Shown here one piece after another: positions 55,591 through 64,000 of a stretch of DNA of 64,000 nt. The DNA lies in the NCBI RefSeq assembly GCF_030247195.1, contig NW_026683360.1, positions 124,001 through 188,000 on the forward strand. The letters are read 5' to 3'. Every line of letters begins with the position of its first letter. The stretch's first letter is position 1. Origin of the DNA: Topomyia yanbarensis. Its lineage: Eukaryota > Arthropoda > Insecta > Diptera > Culicidae. The notes beneath the pieces are model-generated. The model was not told the DNA's origin. It saw only the letters and a program-made list of their open reading frames with translations, and made no database searches. Both the position numbers and the translations under genes were made by a program.

Positions 55591-56984
55591 TTGAGCATAT
55601 ATCGCGCGGACCGGCGATGTGACCGATAGGGTACTTCGAGTGCGTGCCGTGCAGTTTGGCCAGATGTGGGTCGAGCAGTGGCAATGGTCGCTCCTTAAAT
55701 GTTACCCCTGGTACCAATTCGTGGGTATTGCTTTTGGCGGATTTTGACCGATAATTTCCGGATAAATTATGAGCCCGAACCAGAAACGGCAAGCGCGCGC
55801 TGCGCCGGTCGCACCGAGGGGGATCATCGCTTAATTTCGGTGACCCACTAATGGCTGGGTAGTTTCGCAAGAGTTATACGACACGTGGGACTGCTTTACG
55901 TGAGCGTCGCAGTAAAACGGTCAAATGAAGTGGATTTATAATTTGGTTCTTTTGTTTCGGACCGTCACAGATAAAATTGAAGTTGATTGTTGGATGCCGG
56001 ATTTCCGATTGTTCTAACCTTTAATGAGTTTAGCTTCTCAACAACTCTCACGCTGTGTCGTTGAATATTGCATTTGCTAAATAAGTTGACGTTTCTATAT
56101 TGATGATTAAACATTTAATAGCATTAATTGAAAATTTTCCCTTCGCTTTGTTCGTTTAGAATTTCCGTGCACGTAAAAGTGCTCCTAATCCAAAATGCAT
56201 CATCAAACAGCTGTGAGCACAAATGGTTGGAAACCGCCGGGCGCCTGCTTTCGAAAGTACAGCATGACGGGAGAGGCAATCGCGCTCAAGCACCACACCG
56301 ATTGACAAGTGTTGGCGGAACTATTTTGCATCAAGTGCATGCGCATAAATATTTCGCACTAGATATATTTAACTCTTAATTATTCATCCCAACCATCCGC
56401 TACCGTAGAGTTTCTTCGGTGGCAGCAATGTTTCGCCACATCCGGGCTCCCACCACCACCGGTAGCAATGGCGGAAGGTATTTCTGCTTGAAAAACTTTG
56501 TCAGTCTATTCGGCGGTAGGAGCCGAAAAGTTTTAACTTTGTCCGGGTGTGATTTCGTGCAATTCAATTTACCCGGTATTGTCGGGCTGTGCGCGGAAGA
56601 AGGATCCTTCTATGCAAAGCGAATTTAGCTGAGGTGACGGTTTCAAAGATTAAAGTTTTTGCCGAAATTGTTTACCAGAATCTAGGTATTAGGACGGAAT
56701 TGAAAGTTTATTCGGGAAATTAAGTTCGCATTCCTGATAAGTTTTATTTCGCAGATAACATTGTTTTATTTTACATGATATGGAGCAGTTGATGAAGTTC
56801 TAACGCCGTTTTGTTAGTTGATCAGGGTACGACCAAAGATAAACTTACTCTTGAATACAAGAATTAGAAGTTGCTCAGGTTTCAATATGTATATTTTCAG
56901 TACTCGGAAAGGGTTATTTCCTGGAATAAAGCAATTACTAACCGATTGTGAGTAGTTTAGCAGTAGACAAAATTCTTTCAGGTT
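52553..56984. other. Unassigned DNA, no gene established
   Basis: More than 4 kb without a recognisable element. Two minus-strand open frames at 52523-52855 and 52852-53079 are unrelated to anything I know. Microsatellites: GCT x5 at 55502-55516 and GAT x9 at 55554-55580. A minus-strand frame 55493-55870 encodes a Ser run from the GAT repeat and is doubtful. Possibly host intronic or regulatory DNA. Confidence 0.5.
54422..54499 (+). other. Exon-like stretch of uncertain meaning
   Basis: A pyrimidine-rich run ending TTTTTACTTACAG (54409-54421) looks like a splice acceptor. In one frame the following bases read TVDFFVAQGANISCEATG, resembling the core of an immunoglobulin-fold strand (GANISC-ATG). 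A donor-like AAAAG-GTACAG follows, but that frame has a TAA just before it. It may be a pseudo-exon or coincidence. Confidence 0.2.
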
Positions 56985-57640
56985 AGGTTAGACTTCCGGG
57001 CAACTTTCTATGTATAGAATTTTATTCGTACCTTCGGAAAGTTTTTTTTTATTCATTTCGTTTATTTGATAGGCACAAATACGTTAGCTTGGCGGTGCCA
57101 AATTCTTTTGTTTTTACATTTTGGATATTTTAAAACTAGGAGGTTACAATGTTGAAATATTTTTTTAAAAAAGAAAAATTTTACAGCTATCTTAAGACTA
57201 GAAATAAGATTCTATATACAAGAGAGGGGGCAAAAGATTTTTTTTATGAAAAAATTTTAAAACAAGGAATTCAATAGTAATAATTTTTAGGAAATATTTA
57301 CAGTTATCTTAAAACTAACAATATAGTTTGGTACACAAAAGGGGGAACAAATATTTATGAGAAAATTCGCAGGTGTTTTAAGACTAGGGATACAATTCTA
57401 TTTACAAGATGGGGGACAATAGTTTTAACAAAGAGGTAAAATTACAACTATCTTAAAACTAGGAATACAGAATACAAATTTGAACTTTTTTAGCGGAGAC
57501 TTATGCTTGGTCAAGATATTCAGAGGGGGGCTGTAATTCGGAAAGTTTTGAGATACAAGCGTTTTACGAAAATGTTCGATAACACAGGGGGGTCGGGTTT
57601 ACCCAACGGTCGGATTTTCCCCACCTTACCCTACCGTATA
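56985..57640 (-). mobile_element. pogo-like element, deletion derivative, broken by a retroelement
   Basis: Read on the minus strand from 57640, it repeats the left end of the element at 6406-7249 (AGGGTAAGGTGGGGAAAATC, then CGTTGGGTAAACCCGACC). It then jumps to the part near 7080 (TTTTCGTAAAACGCTTGTAT) and onward to GAAAGTTGCCCGGAAGTCTA. Thus the transposase part is deleted. At 57046-57536 a retroelement 3' end is inserted. The terminal inverted repeat on the 56985 side is missing. Confidence 0.8.
57046..57536 (-). mobile_element. 5'-truncated retroelement 3' end with 13-bp duplication
   Basis: The 491-bp insert is flanked by a direct duplication TTCGGAAAGTTTT at 57033-57045 and 57537-57549. 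On the minus strand it ends GTGCCTATCAAATAAACGAA then an A run, a retroposon tail. It contains four to five degenerate repeats of about 100 bases with the phrase TTTTAAGATAGCTGTAA, like a LINE 3' UTR. No coding part is included, so the parent family is unknown. Confidence 0.8.
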
Positions 57641-58137
57641 AAAAAGATGCAACATATGTTTAATTCACGTTTGCATTAATTTTCAATCATTAATGGCGAT
57701 ACAATTATAAAATTGGAAAGTTCAATTTTTACCAAATGTATTGTTCCAATAAGGCAGCAAATATTTTTTGCTACATTTTTCAATATAATACGATGAAATG
57801 TTTTACTCTGCTACAATCCATCAATAAGATTGTTTGCGCTATTCCAGGTCGCAAAAAATATGTTTTTAGATTGAATGGTAGTGTGTCAGGCGTTGCCATA
57901 GTTGCGGATTTTTCCGCAATCTTGCAGATTTTCCACTATTTGAAATAGAGTGGCGGATTCTTCTACGGATTTTTTGAATTTGCGGATTTTTTGCGGATTG
58001 TTCATGTATGAATCAAATGGTTGACCTTAATTTTGGAATTTTAAATTGCATGTTTAATCACAATACGTACATTATATTATATTAATAAATTAAATTATAC
58101 AATAATTGGCGTACAAGGATGTAACCGACTTTCACAT
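57641..58137. other. AT-rich DNA with a TTGCCA/GCGGAT terminus
   Basis: CAGGCGTTGCCATAGTTGCG at 57888 followed by several GCGGATTTTT units (57905-58000) resembles, in inverted orientation, the sequence at 63545-63622. Otherwise AT-rich and non-coding. Confidence 0.5.
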
Positions 58138-58262
58138 ATAGGTGAACTTGAGGAGACTTGACCAGGTTTTCAGCCAAACCTGCATAACTTTCTAAAAAAC
58201 TTTTCAATCCCTCAAAACTCATTGAGATATGCATATGCGTAAGCATAAGCATAAGCATAAGA
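58138..58262 (+). mobile_element. Fragment of GGAGACTTGACCA element, then hexamer repeat
   Basis: AGGAGACTTGACCAGG at 58151 and CAAAACTCATTGAGATAT at 58213 match parts of the element at 60831-61440. A GCATAA repeat (three units plus variants) follows at 58236-58262. Confidence 0.6.
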
Positions 58263-58554
58263 GATCGCCCGTAGTTGCTACTCCGTTATTGACCAGAACC
58301 AAATTAGGTTGCAAAATGTTCATTGGAACAGCATGTTTGGGAATAACATGATGAGCCACATTGTACAATCTATTCTGATCCCTGCATGCTGATCAATACC
58401 GACGCCGGCCACGTCCGAATGCAGATTTTCTGGGAAAGGAAGGAATGTTAGTCCGATACATGTTGCTACTAGAGACCGAGGAATCCTCTGCATCTCCACA
58501 TGTATCACAGGAATGGGAGAGTTGTTAGTAAGTGTGCCAATAGCGTTGTCATGT

Positions 58555-59120
58555 AATAATTGCTCTGGGCAGCCGGCTGCCGAGAATTTGGGAAATTTAT
58601 CATTTGTTGTATTAATACGATTAGCCAAATAAGCAACTTGAACTCCGGAAAGCCGGCTATAAGGAGCAGTGCTTATATTTCTTAATAATATTCAATCACG
58701 CGACGAATTTTTCGTGGTTTCTATCGTGTCGGTGCTGATTTTACCCGGAGATCGTTTGAATAAAATGAGGAATCTTATACAGAAGGTTCATCAGACTCTT
58801 CCATAGGTGTCGCGAAGTTGGTGTTCTAGGATTCGCTCCATGCAAGCGATACGACCTGTACATAGTTTATTAGGTAGTAGTTTAGTAAGTTTTCGAGAAC
58901 ACGATCGCTCGAAAAAGAAGATCTTGTTTAGTTTTTGGTTCTTTTCAAACTCTGGGTAGCCGGCTACCGAGAGTATCCTATGTTTTCTAAACAAAAGCAA
59001 TTTCAACTCCACACAGCCGATCGTGGGAGTATTGCTTAGAAAAGCTCTTATCTGCATAATAGGCCGGATCACTATTTATTGCGACATTATTTAGACTAAT
59101 TTCGCTATACCTTCTCCACA
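58555..59120 (-). repeat. Imperfect tandem duplication, about 390-bp period
   Basis: GGGCAGCCGGCTGCCGAGAA at 58567 and GGGTAGCCGGCTACCGAGAG at 58954, each with a self-complementary AGCCGGCT core, begin two related segments. They share later phrases (GCAACTTGAACTCCGGAAAG and GCAATTTCAACTCCACACAG). Short minus-strand frames across them have no known domain. Confidence 0.65.
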
Positions 59121-60023
59121 ATATATTTTTTGGGTTGCAAACTACCGAGTGATAACACGTTATACACACAAAGAGTTATGATAGCTCGAGATGTTATAAA
59201 TCAACGAAAGTATTTCCTATTTCTAATATCGGATTGTTTGCGAAATACACGTATACGAACGATTATATCGAACATTAAAGGGAAATACAGAGGATCGTTA
59301 ATCTGATGCACGAGCTTGCCACCAATAACGGAACTTGAAATTAGATTCATTAAAACAGACGCGGCGAATTTTCAGTACGTATTGACCCGCGATCATTGAT
59401 ACTAGTCAAATTAAAGTCTTATTGGAGCTGATTTCCCAACAACTATTCATTTTTACGGTATTGTTTTCTTCGCTAGATCTGTTCGCACCCTCTCATTCTG
59501 CTACTATTGGCAGAAGGCTGATAGCACCCAGTCGTCGCCGGTCTATGGACCAAATGCCATTAATAATCTTAGACTCGCGTGGAGGCATGAGATAGAATTG
59601 AAAGCTAACCAATGAACATGACAGCAAAACACTTATTCTTCGTGCTGACATAACTGAAGGCAATTGCTTACCGGTCCCCGATTCCTCTCGCGAATTGTCA
59701 ATTCTCAAACCTCATAACATGATTGAAGTCATCATTCCACTCAAACAAGGCCATTTGTTTTTCCTAAGCACATTGAATGCTCTTTGGATCACTTCCCCCG
59801 TTGGTAAAACAAACCCTAAAGAAACATAGAAATTAGTTTGCTCAGTCCAAAGAAAAGTTTGCCGACGGGCAGATACGTGTTCCCTTACAGTGCCATCACA
59901 TCAACGAACACCCAAAATTTACATGCGACAAAATATCTGCAATCCCGAATATTAAAGAATCAAAACCTCTACTCATTCGCAAAAAAATAAGATAGTAAAA
60001 AAAACAGTTGAATATCCAAGGCG
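59121..60023. other. Unassigned DNA
   Basis: No gene or element recognised. Confidence 0.5.
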
Positions 60024-60131
60024 GCTCCAAAACACCCCAATAAAAAATAGGTGACAAGGGACGCGGACGAAATTAGCTGAGCATCGACTGGCTGGTTTGC
60101 CACCTATTTTTCGGGCGAAGAATTTTGGAGC
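60024..60131. mobile_element. Small MITE, 108 bp
   Basis: Ends GCTCCAAAA and TTTTGGAGC are exact inverted repeats. The pairing continues imperfectly inward (AAAAATAGGTGACAA against TTGCCACCTATTTTT), leaving a short centre. Non-coding. Confidence 0.75.
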
Positions 60132-60830
60132 GACACCTGGTAGTCGCTAGTCGCTGGTGAAACGCCAATTATTTGAATATTCTAATTTTTCTTATTGCCA
60201 TATCTTTTTTCACTTTTCGGATTGACATTTTTTCTCTGAAAAACCATTTTTCACTATTTTTAGAATATACACTGTGTTTCTAGATGTTTTCTGTGCACTT
60301 TTATTGTCCTTGCATCGGGAATCGACGGCCCGTAATGCGAGGAAAAGATTTTTTTTTTTTCATTTGCCGGAATTCGATTTTCACAAACTGTCACCACTCG
60401 CGTCAATCAAAAATATGCCGAAAATGTTTTTATAAGCCACTTCACCTTGTATAATCGTTAAATTGCACCCTTATTGACACATTCGATAACCGGGAGGCAG
60501 TAAACTGCTCCGAAAATAATGAAAATTAACCGACTCGAGGGGAGCTCTACAAGAGTCAACCGCTCGCGACGAAGATACACACTCGAATCTTTTTGCGCCA
60601 TAATCAATATAACCTTGAAAAGACTCAAATTTTCGCCAGGGTTTTGGGATTCAGATATCAGAAATCTGTTAATCTCACTACTAGGTGAATTACTTGATAA
60701 TCTGTTTATTAATACCATCCAACATTTATTTCACGATTGAACGCAACGCCTAATCCAAGGGATAAATACATGAACTCCAGAAAAAATTTCACTATGAATA
60801 CATTATTTTGTTTTTGAAGTGAACTTACAT
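60132..60830. other. Unassigned DNA
   Basis: No gene recognised. Overlapping open frames of 70-90 codons on both strands at 60458-60740 have no domain. Confidence 0.5.
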
Positions 60831-61440
60831 ATTGATTTTTGAGATATAGCTCAGTTAGGTATTTCACAAAATCCTTTCAAAACTCATTGAGATATGATGT
60901 ACAAAGGTATTGTGCTCGTTCAAGATTTCTTTTGCAGAATTTTTAAATTATTTTTGCAAAGGTTATAAAAGTTTTTCTGTGAACGTTTTTTTCTGGTCAA
61001 CTGCGAAGAGACTTGACCAAAGCCTGGGGAGACTTGACCAAGAAAATATTGAAAAATCAGGACAAAAAATAAAACATACTGTAATCCTTTTTTCCATATT
61101 TTCCAGGTCCTTAGGTAGCAATAAAAAATATAAAAGGGTTGCATTTCATAAATTTCGATTTTTAAATGTATTTCCTTTAAAGGATTATCTGTATTGATTA
61201 CATTGCATGTTCACACGTTACGAAATTATTCATATTACTGCTAACTTTGATTACTAATACTAAAAGATGTAGACTGATATTTTAGGTGGTATTTTTGTGT
61301 GACGTGATTAACATTAGCAGTAGGTACCACAGCATAGTAAATAAATAAATGTCTTCGGCTTATTGCCACTTGGTCAAATCTTACCATAAAATCTTGGTCA
61401 AGTCTCCCCAACATTGGTTCTTACGTTCAATGCCGTGCAA
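60831..61440. mobile_element. TIR-type element with GGGGAGACTTGACCAA modules
   Basis: AGACTTGACCAAAGCC at 61009 and GGGGAGACTTGACCAAG at 61026-61042 face reversed copies TTGGTCAAATCTTACC near 61370 and CTTGGTCAAGTCTCCCC at 61393-61409. The outer limits are not fixed. Related to the fragment at 58138. Non-coding. Confidence 0.6.
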
Positions 61441-62312
61441 ATTTTAGTAATAATAATTCCGATTAATGTAAAATCGTTTCGCTACTTCATAAGTATTAAG
61501 ATGTGATATAAGTACTTTGAAAGTAATTATTAGTCGAGTAGATATGTACATACAAAGTTTGATAAAAAATTACATCATTTACCTTAAATTTATTAAATAC
61601 GGAATATTTTCTTTAAGAAAAGGATTTTTCTTTCCAATCTTTTAAAATTACCTTTTAAAATTCCCAAGCATAAAAATATTTTTGAAATTTTTTAAGAACC
61701 TAATAGAATACGTCATAGCCAATAATAGAATTCTGCGCTCGGTGCACGACTCCCCCTATGTTCCCCTACTCACTTAACTCAGCTAGGAAATTTTTGGAAC
61801 GAGTAACAATTGATTTCGAAATGGCAAAGTAAATTGTGGTTGCTAAATTTCAGCGCAATAGTTTCCGAGTTTCAGCAACCATTGCGATATCAATAAAAAT
61901 ACATTAAGTGTTGAAGTTCGACAAAAAATACTATAAACTGAGATTGTTTCTTCGATCCCGCTTTTCTCGTTGTTTCAACAATTCGCTAAGTATTATTTTA
62001 AAATTTTAGGAATGCAAATTTAAAAACGCTATAGTTTTAAAACTTTAGCGATTTCAAAGTCTATAATTTTGAAAGTATAATGTTTTAAAATCAAATTTGT
62101 GAATATTTATTTTTTTGTTTTGAATTTATAAATATTTTTCTTTTTGATTTAAAATCTTTAAATTTTGAAGTTTTTAATGTTTAATCCTTTAAACCTTATG
62201 TTTTAAAACTTTTTAACTCCAAAATTCTGATATAATTTTTATGTCATAAAATTTTAAATTGACAAATCTTCAAATTTTAAAATTTATAAACTTTTAACTG
62301 TTTAACTTATTG
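61441..62312. other. AT-rich DNA
   Basis: No gene. CCCCCTATGTTCCCCTACTC at 61750 resembles the TAGGGG-type element ends in reverse, without a partner. From about 61980 the sequence becomes strongly A/T low-complexity. Confidence 0.5.
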
Positions 62313-62324
62313 AATTCTAAAATA

Positions 62325-62492
62325 GATGGGGGTGGGCGTAGCGTAGTTGGTAAATCGATTGCCTTGTACGCAGCGCACCTGGGTTCGAGTCCCGACCCCG
62401 CACATAGGGTTAGAAATTTTTCATAAGAGACTTTTCTAACCCGAAGAGGCGAATGACCTTAAGGATAAAACCTCTCTAATCTAAATAAAAAA
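62325..62492 (+). mobile_element. Feilai-type tRNA SINE
   Basis: A-box TAGCGTAGTTGG at 62339-62350 and B-box GGTTCGAGTCC at 62382-62392 are excellent. The body TAACCCGAAGAGGCGAATGA and the A-rich tail near 62484-62492 agree with my memory of the Aedes Feilai family. Flanking near-duplication AATTCTAAAATA (62313-62324) and AATTCTCAAATA (62493-62504), 11 of 12 matching. It would be transcribed by RNA polymerase III and moved by a LINE. Confidence 0.85.
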
Positions 62493-62948
62493 AATTCTCA
62501 AATATATTCATTTTGTAATTTTCAAATTTTTTAACCATTATATTTTTAAATTTTTATGTATTTAAATTTTTAAAATAAATTGTAATTTTTTTAATTTCCA
62601 ATTGGAATAAACCTACAAAAACTTTTAATGTCTTAATTGTTTATTGGATTTTTAAATCCTCAATTTTTAAAATTTTTGGATTCCAAATTTTAAACCTTTA
62701 AAAAAATTTAATCCTCAAATTTCAATATTTTTTTAAATTTTTTATATTTTATTTTTTATTTAAATTTTTTAATGCTTTTAAACTTTTAAACTTTTGAATC
62801 TTGAAATGATTTTTTTTAAGTTTTAAATAACTTTTTTTTTAATTTCATAGTTTTGGGATTTTTAAAGTATTTAATTTCTAAAATTTTAAATCATTATCTT
62901 AAAATTTTGAAGAATTTTGATTTTTAAAGTAGTGAGTGTCCGAGTTAG

Positions 62949-63120
62949 ATTTTTTTTATTTCGATTGTAGACGTTCCAGCCTTAGGGTTATTTGCCTCAT
63001 TTTTCAGGATAGAAAAATCTCTTTAGAAAACTCTCTAACTCTATGTGCGAGATTGATAATTGAACCCAAGTGAGCTGCGAACGAGGCAAACGATTTATCA
63101 ACAACGCTATGCCCGCCCCT
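62949..63120 (-). mobile_element. Feilai-type tRNA SINE, older copy, minus strand
   Basis: On the minus strand it reads GGGCATAGCGTTGTTGATAA and GGGTTCAATTATCAATCTCG, with the later phrase CGCACATAGAGTTAGAGAG and an A run at 62950-62957. It is more diverged than the copy at 62325. The two SINEs face each other across 456 bases of AT-rich DNA. Confidence 0.75.
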
Positions 63121-63534
63121 TTGAATTTGATTGACGCATGCTAACATTTTTGTGTTTTTTCGTCATTTTTTCAGATTATGTTTTTTAAAACTTTGAATGC
63201 TTTTTTTAATTTTAATTTAAATTTAGAATTTATTAGGTTTTTAATTGTGATTTTTCGATCATTTAATTTTCAATTTTTATATTTCCAATTCATGATTTTT
63301 TTAAATGTTCCTTTTTGAAAATTTCTGGAACAAGGTGCGCAGAACTAAATATGCGTGTGATCGAATTTCCGCAGCTCCTTTAGTTCATTGAGAAAGTAGA
63401 TTTTCTCCCACATTTAACGGATGTGGAAAGAATTTTTAGCCAAACATTTGGAAATTGAAAAATAAAAGTTATTCATACGTAATGATAATAGATTGTAAAA
63501 ACGCTCGAAAAGCCTTTAACTGTGGAAAAATGGG

Positions 63535-63625
63535 GCTTTTATTGCTTGCGGATTTTTGCGGATTTTTACAGCCAGGGATATCATATTTGCGGATTTCCCA
63601 AAATAAATAATGGCAACGCTGGGTG
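63535..63625. mobile_element. Terminus with GCGGATTTTT units and TTGCCA end
   Basis: TGCGGATTTTTGCGGATTTT at 63547 and CAAAATAAATAATGGCAACGCTG up to 63622 form an inverted counterpart to 57888-58000. This may be an end of a separate element of the same family. No matching duplication was found. Confidence 0.5.
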
Positions 63626-64000
63626 TCTAGCCAATCACACTGGTGCGAACATCGCAGCAACCCAGTTTTAGCACTGACAGGTTCAACCAAAAACAGTCCT
63701 CGCAAAACTTTGTGTCGTTCGGTAGCGTGTTTTAGCGATGCCGTTAAAATAGTGCAAACGATCGAGAAAGAAGAAACCTCGTTCCCGCCTTATGGGAGAA
63801 AGTGGGGGTCCCTTTTCAGCCAAAAAATGTCTTTTAGCGCATTTTACTTTATGTTGTTGGTGATAGCCCACGTTCGAACATCGTTAAGCAGCTGTAAGTT
63901 CCCCAAAATTTCATCTTCTGGTTCCCTTACATTGTACTCGAACGTTGTTTCTTCTATCTGGTGATTGGATTCTACAGAATGGGTAGATAGAACATTTATG
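63626..64000. other. Unassigned DNA at the window end
   Basis: Open frames occur on both strands (for example 63623-63964 plus), with no domain recognised. Possibly the start of host sequence. Confidence 0.4.

Larger units (their letters stand above)
61980..63320. repeat. A/T low-complexity tract (degenerate TTTTAAA phrases)
   Basis: Apart from two SINEs, this tract consists of short runs of A and T in phrases such as AAATTTTTAAA and TTTTAAACTTTT, without a fixed period. It resembles a decayed satellite or slippage-expanded tract. Confidence 0.7.

Noticed and set aside
55493..55870. 125-codon minus-strand frame with poly-Ser
   Set aside because: The Ser run comes from the GAT microsatellite and the rest has no recognisable motif; kept only as part of the unassigned region.
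62339..62410. Functional tRNA gene
   Set aside because: Boxes A and B are good, but the sequence continues into a SINE body with tail and target duplication, and no acceptor stem pairing is evident.
57888..63622. One 5.7-kb transposon bounded by CAGGCGTTGCCAT and ATGGCAACGCTG
   Set aside because: The ends are inverted relatives, but the flanking 8 bases do not match, so two separate copies are more likely.
1..64000. Integrated non-retroviral virus sequences, common in Aedes
   Set aside because: No polymerase, nucleoprotein or glycoprotein motif of flavivirus or rhabdovirus type was seen in the longer frames; all identifiable proteins are transposon-derived.

Overview
The window reads as non-coding, transposon-packed insect DNA, most probably from a culicine mosquito (Aedes-type). 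The grounds are a SINE matching my memory of the Aedes Feilai family, a mariner-like element with a DD37E triad (a class described from mosquitoes), several jockey-like and R1-like non-LTR retrotransposons, BEL/Pao remnants, and dozens of short inverted-repeat elements with recognisable target duplications. No host gene can be supported. The only hint is one very weak exon-like stretch near 54.4 kb.

Layout. 1-3.4 kb: 3' end of an R1-group LINE with a tandemly repeated 3' UTR and poly-A, then a 650-bp inverted-repeat element. 3.6-9 kb: two degraded BEL/Pao pol stretches broken up by small DNA elements (piggyBac-like, pogo-like, TA-flanked). 9.4-13.6 kb: an R1 reverse-transcriptase scrap, a minus-strand LINE scrap and unassigned DNA. 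13.66-17.16 kb: a hAT-type element with an exact 8-bp duplication that has swallowed an R1 LINE, which itself carries a 235-bp hAT-type MITE. 18.4-22.7 kb: a second, inverted piggyBac-like copy, an element split by a 536-bp tRNA-type SINE, and a long-TIR MITE. 22.9-33.9 kb: remains of LINE ORF1 (gag-like) genes, one split by a 1.48-kb near-perfect palindrome. 34.0-35.3 kb: a complete DD37E mariner-like element whose transposase is open except for a late frameshift. 35.3-39.6 kb: mostly unassigned.

39.6-45.5 kb holds a minus-strand two-ORF jockey/CR1-like LINE with PHD-like and CCHC fingers, a reverse transcriptase, and in-frame 57-residue repeats before the endonuclease. 46.4-52.6 kb holds a plus-strand LINE whose reverse transcriptase ORF is interrupted by a 3.73-kb hAT element (exact 8-bp duplication). 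That hAT contains a 1.0-kb MITE (9-bp duplication), which contains a fragment of another LINE. This is the most striking structure in the window. 52.6-57 kb is unassigned. 57-64 kb has a second pogo-like copy broken by a retroelement 3' end, other inverted-repeat elements, and an AT-rich low-complexity tract carrying two Feilai-like SINEs in opposite orientation.

The genes do not form a pathway. They are layers of selfish elements, and the target duplications let the order of insertion be read. All family names come from recognising motifs by eye, with no database search.
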